The notes under the pieces: generated by a model
What the model was told of the DNA's origin: nothing
The model's database searches: none
The model's input: only the letters and a program-made list of their open reading frames with translations
Translations under genes and position numbers: made by a program
From: Strigamia acuminata
Taxonomy: Eukaryota; Arthropoda; Chilopoda; Geophilomorpha; Linotaeniidae
Assembly: GCA_949358305.1 (NCBI GenBank)
Contig: OX442316.1
Location: 16,616,001-16,680,000 of the forward strand
Direction of reading: 5' to 3'
Length of the DNA: 64,000 nucleotides
Shown here: piece after piece, positions 21,501 to 33,198 of the stretch
Layout of the letters: each line of letters starts with the position of its first letter
How positions within the stretch are numbered: the first letter of the stretch is position 1

Positions 21501-23192
21501 AGATGATAACACGACTCTGGAAACACTACCCCAACTCAAGTACAGTAATTTATTTAGACTTGTTGGATTGTAAAGATGGAAACACAAGGGAGCGAGTAAA
21601 ATTCCAAAGCTTGCTAGTACAAGTTTAAAGAGGGAGTCATTTACAAGCTCACTTGACCCGCTTTTGGCTTATCAGCTTAACCGGCAAACTCAAGCTAGCT
21701 AGGTAGCTAACCAGAAATTCCCGCAAAAATCTCCTCCAAGAATTTCCTCATGATTCTGATTGGCTATCAAAGTCACATGACCAAAACACCAGCATGCTTG
21801 AAGCTGGTAAATCAAACTCAGTTTGATCGGAGCGGATGAGTACAAGCTCGCTCAAGCGGGCGAGTTTTTATTCGCTTTTTCAAGTAAAAGCAAGCTTTTA
21901 AACTTTCCCTTGAGTTTCCATAGACATGTGCGCGTTGCCAAAATAACGGTCGGCGTTATTTTTTTGGACGATAACGCAACGCGTTCGTGCAAAAATAACG
22001 CCGACCGTTATTAACTAATAACGCCACAACGCCGATAAATTGATTTTTTCAGCCAAAATATTGATATTTTTTATAGAAATACCAATGGTTTAATAAAAAA
22101 AAGTAGGTGCATTCAATAAGTCTAAAACGTATGCAAAACTCGTTTTGTGTTTGCACGTGACGTCATTTCCATTCCCATTGAATAACATGTTATTCAATGG
22201 GAATGACGTCATGTGCAAACACGAAACGAGTTTTGCATACGTTTTAGACTTATTGAATGCACCTACTGATATTTTAGACCAAAAATCAACGTTTTAAGCC
22301 CAAAAATCGATGTTTTTAGCCTAAAAATGGAGGATTATTGCCTTAAAAATCGACGTTATTAATAAATTATCCTAAAACTCAAATTTTGCAACGTTGTGGC
22401 GTTGTGGCGTTATTTGGCGTTGTGGCGTTGTGGCGTTGTGGCGTTATTTGGCGTTATTTGGCGTTATTTGTAAATAACGTCTGTGTTGCGTTATTTTATA
22501 AATAACGCAACGCCTTGCCAAAAAAAAATAACGCACAAGCCTATAATTCCACCTTTAGGAGCACCTGTGCCATCTGGCGTGAGTATGGCACTTTAAAGCA
22601 TTGTTTACATTGCAAATGGAAGAGCACAAAACACCCAAAATCTAGCTCCTACAAACATATAATACATTTCCTAACAAGGATGCTTTTAACTTTCAGATAC
22701 CTCGGTCAAGTTATCGATGAAACCATACGCTACCGATTAAGATCAATCTTTACCGCTCGAATTACTTCGGAAGAATTGAAATTAGGAGATTACATAATAC
22801 CAGCAGATACAAGACTGTTCTTAAACATGGGCGAAAATTTCTCAGACAAGCACTATTATGCCAATCCTGACAAGTAAATTTCAACATTTGTAATTTTTTT
22901 TTGTTTATTTTTAAGGATGTACAAAAAAAAACCTTACAGATTCGATCCTGAGCATTTCTCGCCAGAGAATTGCAGACATCGTCATGCTTATGCGTGGAAA
23001 CCGTTTGGTTTTGCTGGGAAGCGACAATGTCCAGGTCAAGCTTACGTCAGAACCAAAATCAGCACTTATTTAGCCGAATGGATCCGCCAGTTTCGTTTTA
23101 AATTGGCTCCCAATCAAAATCTGGAGTTTGTGCAGAGAACAGTAATTCGTCCGGAAGAGGACATTTGGGTCACTTTGGAACCGAGAGATTAA
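18560..23192 (+). CDS. CYP20-family cytochrome P450, copy 3 (splicing of exon 6 doubtful)
   Basis: Exons: 18560-18640, 18717-18763, 18843-19000, 19068-19213, 19282-19449, 21062-21125, 21179-21355, 21419-21539, 22697-22873, 22940-23192; 463 residues with no stop. I-helix AGYDVT, K-helix ETIR and heme loop FAGKRQCPG are intact. Two odd points: the intron 3 donor is the weak GTTAGT, and intron 5 now consists mostly of a 1.3-kb inverted-repeat transposon whose right end touches the exon-6 acceptor. A stronger-looking acceptor inside the transposon (TTTCACAG, ending at 21030) would add 31 nt and shift the frame. The gene may be expressed poorly or mis-spliced although its coding sequence looks sound. 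Confidence 0.85.
19720..21058. mobile_element. Fold-back TIR transposon (TA target) in P450 copy 3 intron 5
   Basis: 1339 bp. The left end CTAGTCAAATCCATATATCC and the right end are exact inverted copies; long arms (about 19720-20135 and 20636-21058) are reverse complements with few mismatches. TA duplicates flank it (19718-19719, 21059-21060). Size, TA target and fold-back form suggest a non-autonomous Tc1/mariner-type element. The inter-arm part has no recognisable ORF. The right TA plus the next G form the AG acceptor of exon 6. Confidence 0.8.
21573..21922. mobile_element. Inverted-repeat MITE in P450 copy 3 intron 8
   Basis: Left end GATGGAAACACAAGGGAG and right end (read inward TATGGAAACTCAAGGGAA) form diverged inverted repeats that continue with AAGCTTGCT. 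No coding capacity. Exact borders uncertain. Confidence 0.5.
21925..22547. mobile_element. Diverged TIR element with nested palindromic MITE
   Basis: Outer ends ACATGTGCGCGTTGCC and (inverted) AGGCTTGTGCGTTATT suggest a hAT-type element; repeated GGCGTTGTGGCGTTATTT units lie on the right side. The 162-bp palindromic MITE is inserted at 22104-22265. Classification is tentative. Confidence 0.4.
22104..22265. mobile_element. Palindromic MITE, second copy
   Basis: Same length (162 bp), ends and CATTGAATAACATGTTATTC centre as 2675-2836; TGACGTCA on the left arm and a one-base variant on the right. Confidence 0.8.
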
Positions 23193-24240
23193 TCACATTT
23201 TCCATTTATACTTCAGTTGTATTGTTTTTAGAGATCAAGACAAACGGAATTATTAATTGTAAGAATTATTGCCTCGATTAAAGTTTCAAATTTCAAGCAA
23301 ATTATCGTCTCGCTCGGCTTTTGAAATCATTAAAAAAATAAAATAAAAACTGCAATAAGTAGTTTTTGTGATTATTGTAACCAATTTTGAAGCTTGTAAA
23401 TCCATAGTTCAAGAATACACATCTGACAGTTGATGCCTATTGGAATATTGGAATAGTTTGCTAGCCTTGCACTTGCCACCAGGGTGCAAAGTCTCATGAT
23501 GATCTGTCTCCAGATTTCCCGGTACTAAATTTGTTCCCAGTCAAGCCCTGATCAGCCTACACGTGTATCAGAAATTCGTTCAGTAACCAAGCTGATTTTA
23601 ATCTAAACAAAACGACACACGTGACCTTTAAACCTTGGAAGCATAAGGCTACACCGATTTATGGACAAGCTCTATCTTGAATAGGATAATTTTTCTTCCT
23701 ATCCATTTTTTTTGCTGAAAATTTGTGATTTTGTTTATATCATACTGAACCTTAACTCAAGTGAAATTTTAAGTCATTGGTCATTTATTTAATTAATTAT
23801 GCTAAATGCAAATTTTCTGCCCCTTAAAACTCCAGCAGAACTATTATGCTGGCTTTGCTGCCTAAGAAAGAGCGCTTCAGTTAACAGCTTTTCGCATTTA
23901 CCAGTAGTGTTTAAACCAACCACTAGTTGGTAAAAAAAAATATTTTTTTTCACTAGCGCCCTCTATAAAATTAGTTGCAAACTTTCCAAAATCGAAACGG
24001 CGCTTTAACTAAATGGCCTGAAAATTGTCCATAAATCCGAAATGCCTTATACCAGAATGGCACATTTTACCCTTATGCCTCCGAGGGTTAAAACCTAAGC
24101 AAACCAAACCAAACCAAACCTTCTAATCTATTACCACATCCAAAGATAAATCTTTGTTAGATCAGATATTCCCTTATCTATATTTGATCGACCATTTCAT
24201 CAAACAAAATTTTCATATATTGTTTGTAAAGCCAGTAAGT
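23193..24240. other. Intergenic between P450 copies 3 and 4
   Basis: No gene. Contains the piggyBac-like element at 23632-24087; the remainder is AT-rich. The sequence just before the ATG resembles the other P450 5' flanks only weakly. Confidence 0.55.
23632..24087. mobile_element. piggyBac-like non-autonomous element, 456 bp
   Basis: Flanked by TTAA on both sides (23628-23631, 24088-24091). Ends ACCTTGGAAGCATAAGG and CCTTATGCCTCCGAGGG are inverted repeats. TTAA targets are diagnostic of piggyBac. A second copy with a deleted right part is at 35780-36091, and an internal fragment at about 49040-49180. Confidence 0.7.
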
Positions 24241-27200
24241 ATGGACATTATATCCCTGATGTTAATTGCAGCTTTAGTTTCAGTTCTCTCACTCATCGTA
24301 TACACCCGAAGAAATAATTATGTAAGCATTTAGCAGTAGAGATTTTTACTTCTCATATTTATATCATTTTATGTAAATACAACATAGAATGAAGCCAGTC
24401 GGCAAATTCCTGGTTTGAGTTTGTTAGAATCAAAGTGAGTGTTGTGTATCTGCATTCAAAATGTCATTTAGTTTAGACCAGGGGTCGGCAACCTTTTGAG
24501 AAAGAAGAGCCAAAAGTTACAATTTAGGATTAGGATTAGGTATATAGATATCTTGACATTGAAAGAGCCGCAGGTTGCCGACCCCTGGTTTAGACCAATC
24601 AATAAGCTATTCTGATGGGAACGGGTGAATCCTGCACTAAGACTCGTTTAAATCACATAGTCCAATCTAAATGACTTTTTAAATGCAGGAAGTGCTTTTA
24701 TTTGGTAGGACATTTTTATTCATTTTTTTTAAAAATTTCAATTAAGGAATGGAGAAATTGTATTTGGAGAACTCAGTAGTTTTTTAAAAGACCTACACAA
24801 GCGGTTTGGAAAAATAGCATCATTTTATCAGGATAACAAATATGTCGTCAGCATTGCTGATCCCGAATTGCTGAAACCCTTGCGGCATTTGGAGATTACA
24901 TCTAGTAAATCACAAGTCTAAAACACACATTACCAACACTACACAGTGTACTCTGTGTACCCCAGACATAGAACGGGTCGCATATATTAGGGGGTTTCAT
25001 TATATGAATGATTTTGTAATTTTATGATTTTGCATTAATCACAAAATCATTATTTTTTGATGCCTCCAAAAATGGGATTACATTGAATTAACCCAGTCAA
25101 TTTTGCAATTGTGTGATCTGGACAATTTTGTGATTTTTGAGTATTACCATGTGATATCTGTTCTACCAATCACATTCACATTCACTAAAGTACAAGAGAG
25201 CTAAAACACAAAATCCCAAAATCATCTAAAAGGTAGTTTTTGTGATTTTGATAAGAAGTGATTTTGAGGCTTGTGAAAGTCGAAACAAAATGGAGGCATC
25301 CAAGCTCTATCTAAGTGGCCAACTTGTATCCTTGTATATCATCAATATGCTGATGCATCCATGACTGTATAACAGCTAGGAAACTCAATTAATGGCTCTG
25401 GTGCAATCTGTGAAACTTATATTTATTAAAATGCACCTTATTAAAAAAAAATTTGTTCCATCACACAAATAGAACTAGTTATTTTGCATCACATTTTAAA
25501 ATTGGTTGGATATAACTAAAACCCAATATGGTGGATAGGAAGTCATGTGACTATTTAAATAATTGTTTTTGCACCTAATTGTTAATCACAATTTGTGATG
25601 GCCACTTGGATTGAGCTTGGCTGCTGTCATTTTGTCAAAATAGCCAAACTACCTTTGATTTTGTGTTTTGTGTATTTTTTCTGTTTTGTGTTTTTGCAAT
25701 TATGCACATGATTGGTGGAACTGATACCATGTGACAAATCCAAAAGTGCAAAATTGCTAAAGTTGCAAAATTACAAAATTGCTTAATTAATGAAACCCCC
25801 TATTTTTTTCCACAGCGACACTACCGATTATCCGCCCATTACCGATCGCCAGACATCTATAAGCGATCAACGCCCTTTTCGCACTCATTTTTGTATCGTG
25901 CTTTATGAGTTTGTAGACCTGACCTAACCTAGGTCCAGCAAACCTGTCCAGTCCGTAATAGAGTACACTGTATTAAAATCACTTTATTATTGTCATTATT
26001 TATAAAATATTTCTTATTTCAATTACAGCTGATCTATTTCAACAATTTGAAATTGTGTCTGGAAAAGAATCTTATGGATTCCAAGATATAGAAGAAATAC
26101 GACGAAGAAGAAAATTGTACGACCATCATTTCATGTTGAAATCATGCAAATCATTCACTGAATGTTTTGTTGAGGTACTATATCTCAAGTACAGAAATTC
26201 CAAACTAACCCTATGTAACCCGAACATACTGTAGAACGGGTCCTAAAAATGTCTGGACTAACAATATTAACTCGTATTAGTACAGATAGCTAGAGAATAT
26301 GTGAGCAAATGGAAAAAACTGAGCAAAGATGAACAAATCCCATTAATGAAAACCACATTGAAAGCTACATTGAAGGGAATCCTCCTAACTAGCTATGGGG
26401 ACTATTTCAAAGATGAAAATAGCCTCAGACATTTCCAGAAATTACTCATCAAAGTAAATATTGCCCACTACTACTATTTACCATAAAATGCATTACTTTT
26501 TTCTTTCAATAAATGTTTCTAGGTCAATTTGTTGCTGGAAAATGAATTGAAACCAGATTCCACTGAAGAGTTGGAGATGAAACACAGTGAGTAAAAATAG
26601 GGAAAAAGACACACATGTATAATTATACATTGAAATTCTACAGATGTAGCAGAAATTCGTGCAATAATCAAACAGATATTGACCAGTAGAGAACAAGACA
26701 CTAGTGCCACTGACAGGAATTTATTTATTGATGTCTTACTAGATGACTCTAAAAGTGCAGAAGCTCAAATTGGAGATTCAATGCTATTTATAATGGCTGG
26801 CTATGACCCAACTGGCAAAGGTAATACAAGATAAAACCAAGATATACTCCAAACCGATAAGTGGTCCTAACTCCTATTGGTTGAGCCGAATTACGTCTAA
26901 CTGTGGACTGTGCTCTACTACGCGGAATAGTTCTGTTTATTTTCAATGAATTTCAGTGTAAAAAGTGATTAGAATGATGGATTTTATTTATTCGATAATA
27001 AAATATTTATTTTATTTGCTGAAATAAGCTTTTTCCCCTTTTAATCAATCAAACAACGTTAGGATAGTTTGTTGGTTTCTTTTGGCAGGTAAACAAAAAT
27101 TTAGTTTTTTATTGGTTGTTTTGCCTAGTTAGATTACAATTCTGGTGTTACGGGCTACTTTTTTGTGCCACTACACCAGTGAGCGGCTCACCAATAGGAG

Positions 27201-29320
27201 TTAAGACCACGTTGTATCGGTTTGGAGTATAGAGACATACACATTGACAACATTTCTTTTCTAAAGCAATTATGTGGGCTCTCTACGAACTAGCTGCTCA
27301 GCCAGAACTTCAAGAAAAGTTGTACGAAGAACTCAAATCAGTTTTGGGAGATAATCACACAACCCTGGAGACATTACCCAAATTGCAGTCAGTCATTCAG
27401 TGGCTTAGCAATTGGTGGTGCAGCGTGCATTGACATGGGTCAGGGCTGCCACGTGCGGTTGTGCAACACCTCCTTGCAACATGAAAGCGTCAAAATACAA
27501 CCCCCAAACAAAGGCGCCAAAATACAACCCCAAACAAAGACGCCAAAATACAACCCCAAACAAAGACGCCTCCTACCCAAGAGGCATCAAAATACAACAT
27601 CAAATAAGGGGCACCTTCCCCTTATGCGGCATGAGCCCACCAGCATATGAGACCCCATGGACGATTAAAGTAGCGACTATACTCTGTCCAAGTGTAACTT
27701 GGGCCTATTGCCGATTGGCTGAGCCTTTTCACTTGTGTAGTGATACCAAAAATAGATCAAAACAATGGTTGCCATTTTGACTGCTTTCCAGACAAAACAA
27801 CCAATAAAAAAATTTGAAAATTGTTTTGTTCACTGGAAGAAGCAAGCAATAAACTTAATAAACAGGAATGTTGAAATAAACCAACATAAATCTTTATTTT
27901 ATGACTTCAAGATACATTTTCTTAGAAAATACAAACAACATTACATCATTTCAATGATTGAAATCATCGAACAAATTTAAAACCACTCTGAACTATTTTT
28001 CCTGGTGGCAGCACAGAGTGAGTTATGAAGCTCAGCCAATTGGAAATAGGCCCAAGTTACACTTAGACAGAGTAGTATATCTTGTATACAAATCTCGCCA
28101 AATATATCAAAAATCCTACCTCTGCTACAAAGCCCATACACCAAACTTGCACACAGGCCCATTGACTTCTTGCTACGCCACTGCAGTTCTTAGAATTACA
28201 TATCAACAGTGCTCGAGTTGGTACATTTTGACAACCGGAATTCAACACCTTCTAAATTGATCTACTAAATTTAATCAGAAGCCACTGCATCCCGGTCCAA
28301 TTCGAGCACTGCACCCAAGGCCAGCCGAGAGACAATTGGACCAATTGCACCAATTGCACCCGATCAGGCTGTGCCAAAGATTTGCTGGTATGGCCTTCGA
28401 GGCCCCACCAGGCACCCATATGGTCCAAACTGGGGCGCACAATTGCTAAATGTGGCACAACAATACATTTCCCAGTAAAATAATGCATTTACACGTGAAT
28501 AAAAGTGCATTTTCAGACAAAAAAAGTGCATTTTCAGACAAAAAAAGTGCATTTTCAGACAAAAAAAGTGCATTTTCAGACAAAAAAAGTGCATTTTCAG
28601 ACAAAAGAAGTGCATTTTCAAACAAAAAAAGTGCATTTTCAGACAAAAAAAGTGCATTTATGGACAGAAACGTGCATTTTTATCTGAAAAATACATTTTG
28701 TGCGCGTATAACGAATACCATTTGCCCCCTTGGCCGCCCCCTTAATCCGGCCCTGGGCTAGAAGAAAATAAAACTGGACATTTTCTTACCTGTTATTCTG
28801 AATTCGCAGCTACCTAACCCAAGTTGTGGACGAAACGATTCGTTTTCGATTACAATCGGTCTTCACCGCTCGACATAATCCGGAAGATTTGAAAGTTGGA
28901 AATTACCTCATCAAAGCAAACACGATGGTCTACATAAATCTAGGAGTTCCATTCGCAAACGATAAATATTACACTAATCCCGACAAGTATTAAAATATAA
29001 ATAGAAACGAAACAAACCTTTCGTAAGATTTTTAAAAAAAATAAAAAAATAAAAATAAAAATTTCAGATTCGATCCTGAACATTTCTCGGCTGAAAATTG
29101 CAGACATCGAAATCCGTACGCGTGGAAACCGTTCGGTTTTGCCGGCAAACGTCAATGTCCCGGTCAGAGTTACGCCAGGACAAAAATCTGCATTTATTTG
29201 TCCGAATGGATTCGTCGTTTCCGATTCCGATTGGCTCCCAACCAAAACCTCAAGTTCGTCCAGGGAATGATGTTACGACCGGAAGTGGACATTTGGGTCA
29301 CATTGGAACCTAGGGATTAA
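24241..29320 (+). CDS. CYP20-family cytochrome P450, copy 4 (most diverged)
   Basis: Exons: 24241-24321, 24388-24434, 24747-24904, 26029-26174, 26286-26453, 26523-26586, 26644-26820, 27267-27387, 28810-28986, 29068-29320; same lengths and phases as the others, 463 residues, no stop. N-terminal anchor MDIISLMLIAALVSVLSLI, hinge RQIPGLS, I-helix AGYDPT, K-helix ETIR, heme loop FAGKRQCPG. Exon 10 differs clearly from the other four copies, which are nearly identical there. Introns 2, 3, 7 and 8 each hold a transposon, making this the longest copy (5.1 kb). Confidence 0.92.
24479..24587. mobile_element. hAT MITE, 109 bp, with 8-bp target duplication
   Basis: Ends CAGGGGTCGGCAACCT and AGGTTGCCGACCCCTG are perfect inverted repeats, flanked by GTTTAGAC on both sides (24471-24478, 24588-24595). 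An 8-bp duplication and CAGGG ends define hAT. Confidence 0.9.
24990..25800. mobile_element. TIR element (GTTTCATTA family) in P450 copy 4 intron 3
   Basis: 811 bp. Ends GGGGGTTTCATTATATGA and TTAATTAATGAAACCCCC, flanked by TA. It is rich in TTTTGTGATTTT units and has no transposase ORF. Related by its ends to 10727-11946. Confidence 0.7.
26844..27230. mobile_element. TIR MITE in P450 copy 4 intron 7
   Basis: Left TACTCCAAACCGATA...CTCCTATTGGTTGAGCC and right GGCTCACCAATAGGAG...TATCGGTTTGGAGTA are inverted repeats about 50 bp long, with TA at the borders. Interior non-coding. Confidence 0.7.
27397..28195. mobile_element. hAT-like non-autonomous element in P450 copy 4 intron 8
   Basis: Ends CAGTGGCTTAGCAA and TTGCTACGCCACTG are imperfect inverted repeats; the flanking octamers (CAGTCATT / CAGTTCTT) agree at 6 of 8 bases. 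The interior has a CAAAATACAACCCC repeat (27497-27580). No transposase. Confidence 0.45.
28207..28309. mobile_element. Short TIR element, about 103 bp
   Basis: CAGTGCTCGAGTTGG and CCAATTCGAGCACTG form inverted ends. hAT-type by its CAG...CTG ends; target duplication not clear. Confidence 0.5.
28504..28672. repeat. 21-bp minisatellite, about 8 copies
   Basis: Unit TGCATTTTCAGACAAAAAAA plus G, with a few variants in the last copies. The repetitive ORFs on both strands come from this array. It lies within intron 8 of P450 copy 4. Confidence 0.9.
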
Positions 29321-29832
29321 TTGGATTTAATTAATTAATCGGTAAACACCAAAAGAAGGAAAATAGACTTATAACTTTGTTTACATATGTTTCCGATCTC
29401 TTACTACACCGATAGAAGCCGTAATCTGTCAAAACGTTAACCAGAGTAAACCTAAAAATGGCGCCTGTAAATAAACGAGAGGAAGAAGCGGGATGGATGA
29501 GATGACGTCACAACACATCGAAAACTACTGAGTTAAAATTTGGATTTGCTCGTAATAATTATATAAAATGTAATCGAATAATTAAAAAATTAATTTTTAC
29601 GTTGAAATAAAGAAAAATTAAAGAATCTAAATTTTATATCTGTTTTTATTGTACAAATACAAAATACACCTCCCGCACTCTAGCGGCCGACAATTAAATT
29701 TCACAGTAAAATTAAAATTTCAAAAATAAATTTTAAAAAAATAAATAAATAAAGCAATCGGTTTTTAATTTTTTGCTTTGGAACATAAATACAATTGAAA
29801 CAAACAAAAAACGATATTATAAAACCAGTTCG
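29321..29832. other. Intergenic between P450 array and kelch gene
   Basis: AT-rich, no gene seen. It should contain the 3' end of P450 copy 4 and the promoter of the kelch gene; no clear TATA element could be assigned. Confidence 0.5.
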
Positions 29833-30870
29833 ATGTGCAAATGTCGACTGGATTTAGAATTATTTGGAATTATTGTTCCATCACCAGACACAACTAAGCC
29901 ATCACAGAAACCGCAGATAACCGCCAATAACATGACTGAAACTGAATGTACGGGCGATACACACCTCCTATTACTTGTAGGTGAAGACGACTCATGTCCC
30001 GAAGTTTATTATTTGCAATTATACGATATCGAAGAAGACGATTGGTATCCGCACGCCACGTTTCCCAGAACAGATTTCGATCGTACGCGCCCGTGTTATC
30101 AACTAGGCGTTGTGGACAACTTGCTCTACTTCAGCGGCGACACGTCTTCGGAAACCGCGAATAACAAAGTGGCTTATTTCGCTTTGGATTTCACATCCAA
30201 AATCGTAACGAGGGTCGGAAGCATCGCAAAACTGACCCAATTCTCCGGAGAAGTTGCCACCTTTGTTACCAGCAGCTGTATTTATTTTATTGACCACGAT
30301 GTGTGGAGTTTCGATTTGAAAACGAAACTAGAAACCCACTGCGCTTGTCTGGAGACTGACTGTCATGGCGTGTCTGTTCACTGCAATGGTGAACACTGAA
30401 CAGAAAAAAAATAATATTTTGTTATTTTTATTTATTTCATTTATTTTATTTGTATTTATTTTTTAGGATTTATTTATTTCGTTTCGTCAAATTGTTGTCA
30501 ATCTTACAACATCGCCACCAGGGAGATCAAATCTATACAAAAACACAGATTGGACTGCAACGCTGCAGTTACGGCTAAGGATGGCAAATTGTACGCGGTA
30601 ATGAAATCTGGACTGAACCGTTTGGCAATTTACACCCCTGAAACTGATAAATGGGATATGGTGTACACAAGGGGCCCCAAAGAGATCAAAGATGGGAAAT
30701 TGATCGTGTGCAATGGCCGCTTGTTGTGCGTGGATATGCGCTGTTTTATTTACGAGTATGATTTCGACGAAAAGAAGTGGGAAGTGAGAGGCAGAGATCG
30801 TAACGGCGCAATTACGCGAAATATTATGATTTTTACCGTCAAGAAAGGGTACACTGAACGTTGGAAATAA
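29833..30870 (+). CDS. Kelch-repeat protein without visible BTB domain
   Basis: Two exons, 29833-30388 and 30467-30870, joined in phase 1 by a 78-bp GT-AG intron; 319 residues from the first ATG (an alternative ATG is at 29932). Several kelch-like blades are visible by their W/Y-rich spacing: EVYYLQLYDIEEDDWYPHAT, GVVDNLLYFSGD, NGFIYFVSS, YNIATREIKS, KLYAVMKSGLNRLAIYTPET, DKWDMVYTR, YEYDFDEKKWEVR. In KLHL proteins such a propeller follows BTB and BACK domains and recruits substrates to CUL3. Neither is seen here, so this is a kelch-only gene, a truncated copy, or lacks upstream exons. The frame is open 5' of the ATG to at least 29773, so an upstream exon is possible. Confidence 0.75.
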
Positions 30871-31006
30871 AATAAACACAATCAAAATGTTCGATCGATA
30901 GCGACGCCATTTTGGAATCCGCCAAGCGGCGGTTTGTGGCACAAAGCTGGTGCGAAATGTGAATGAAATGTGTAAAAATAAATGTTTTTTAAAAATCTTT
31001 TTTATT

Positions 31007-33055
31007 TTAATTTTTCGGTACAACTTCCCACAGATTTGAAAGCGAAAAGCCTTCCTTTGGTTTTTCAATGGCCAAACCTAGTTCTTCGGAATAAATGGCT
31101 TCTCGGTCTTTTTGATGATTCCCATCTGCAAAATATGCCTAAAATATAAATAATATTTTGTAAACTCGTTTTATTTCACGGACTAAACTACACAATTACA
31201 GCGTAGGCGTCGGATTTTGAGTCGGTAGCCTCGATTTCGACATCGTCTTCGACTGGGTCGAGTAAAAGGAGATTTTCGGTCTCGACCTGCAATGGCGTCG
31301 ACAGGTTTAACTTCTACCGTGTGGTCGTGGTTTTAAGCACGAATTCTAACCTTGGTTTCGATGTATTCGACTCCGAAGTTGGGATTGTTGCTGTAGACGG
31401 TGAATAGACTCGCAATTTCCTTGTAAACGTCTTGAAGTTTGTCTTGCGGGTCGATTCTGAAGCCTAAGACGTAACCGCCACTCTGGGAATTAAACATTTG
31501 GAGTTGGATTTGATTTGTTGGCTTTTTTGTGCGATTTATTTACAGGTTCGGAGCTCTGCACAACTAACGCCATTCCGAATTTGGAATTTCTCACTTTGAC
31601 GGTGACCATTTGGAGGTATGGTAGACTGATGTTGAATAATTCGTTCATGTTGGCGTACCATACTAAGCGGATGTTTGTTATGATGAAACTGCCAAGGTTT
31701 CCCTGTTGGAGGAATTTTTTTATTGCAATTTGGAAATTTAGGGTTGGAAGAGTTTGTGGCGGGGAAAGCAGATTTGTCCAATTCAATTTCAGCAATTATT
31801 TCATTGGATTTTGTCAAAAATTTATAAATTTTGATGAATCTCATCAAATATTGCCTAATTTTCATCAAATATTGTCAAATTTCATCAAATTTCATCAAAT
31901 TTTCATCAAATTTTGTCAAATTTTCATCAAATTTTGCCAAATTTTTATCAAATTTTGTCAAATTTCATCAAATTTATCAAATTTTCATCAAATTTTGTCA
32001 AATTTTCATCAAATTTTGTCAAATTTTCATCAAATTTTGTCAAATTTTCATCAAATTTTGTCACATTTTTATCAAATTTTATCAAATTTTGACAAATTTT
32101 ATCAAATTTTCATCAAATTTCATCAAATTTTCATCAAATTTCATCAAATTTCATTTTGTCAAATTTCGCCGTACTTGCAACGCCACTGAAAAAGAACTAT
32201 AAAAACCTGGTCACTAGATAAATTCCAGACTCCATTCACTTTATTGAATATTTGTTCTTGTGGTAAAATTTTCAACTGCTTGTTTTGAATGATGGCGCCG
32301 CGTAGTTTCAATTCTCGATACATCCGCGTCGACGTATACGCTCTGCAATTCAAAAATTCCCAGCCTCATTTCACACAAATAAATCCCAAAACTTTACTTG
32401 TACACACTCGCCACTGTTGCAAACAGTCGATTATTACCCGGAACCTACCAACAAACATCAATTTAACAAAAAAAAATAACCAAAATAAATTTCCTAATAT
32501 AAATACCAAATTTGTAAAAATAAATTCGAATCGCGTATTATTCGTTTTAGTAAGGATGTAAAGCGCTTCTGTGGTGCCACGAAGTTTCTACAAAAATCAA
32601 ATACAAATAAAAATACAATTTTTTAACCAGAATAATCAAATTATTACTGAATTTATACTTCTTGTCGTCACATTCTGCACACAATTCCAACCAATAGCTG
32701 CAAATACATCATTTATTTAATTAATTTAACGTTTTTCAGTTAAAAAATTTAATTTACATAAATTCACTCGCGACATGCTGTGTGAATGCCACATTAGGCG
32801 AAGGTTTGAAACGACCAAACGACCTCTATCGCCACTATTTCCTTTGGTATCTTCGACGGAATCGACCGTGTCGAGCAGTTTTTCGCCCAAACGTAACTTC
32901 ATGTCGCTGCAAAAAATCAATTTTTATCATCAAATTGCTCGAAAATTTGAATTCCCAACTCACGCGGGGGCGACATCGAATCGTATGTCTCTGTCTTGCC
33001 ACAAAGTATTCGCCAAGACCGTCGAAATTGAATCCACAACTGCGTTTTTCTTCAT
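31007..33055 (-). CDS. BBS5: Bardet-Biedl syndrome 5 protein (BBSome subunit)
   Basis: Ten exons on the - strand: 33055-32964, 32906-32758, 32697-32648, 32587-32507, 32444-32398, 32342-32207, 31702-31544, 31482-31351, 31286-31200, 31138-31007; 354 residues (human BBS5 has 341). Clear family signatures: [65 protein letters not shown] and [12 protein letters not shown]5 has two PH-like domains that bind phosphoinositides and works in the BBSome, which moves membrane proteins into and out of cilia. Its presence means the organism keeps sensory or motile cilia. The 504-bp intron before 31702 is filled with a low-complexity repeat, and its donor GTTTTT is weak. Convergent with the kelch gene (stops 136 bp apart). 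Confidence 0.95.
31805..32160. repeat. Degenerate TTTCATCAAATTTTGTCAAA repeat in a BBS5 intron
   Basis: About 350 bp of irregular repeats of ATCAAATTTT / GTCAAATTTT with period near 10 or 20. ORFs over it are artefacts of the repeat. A similar CAAATTTTG-type repeat occurs at 37440-37890. Confidence 0.8.
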
Positions 33056-33198
33056 TTTCGTCGTGTTTACATTTGAAAATCGACAGTCGCTATGACAACG
33101 ATTCAAACAAATAACGACATCTAACGAGCGAAATGTGTAGCTTATCAGTAGCGCCGCCCTGGCGTTGACATTAAACTCGTGATATTGTTGTGGTTTAT

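Noticed and set aside
28364-28761. ORFs with MHFFCLK or SAFSDKK repeats
   Set aside because: The 21-bp minisatellite is a multiple of three and keeps all frames open; it lies in a P450 intron.
31515-32202. 224- and 123-codon + strand ORFs
   Set aside because: Opposite to BBS5 exons and across its intron repeat (ATCAAATTTT units).
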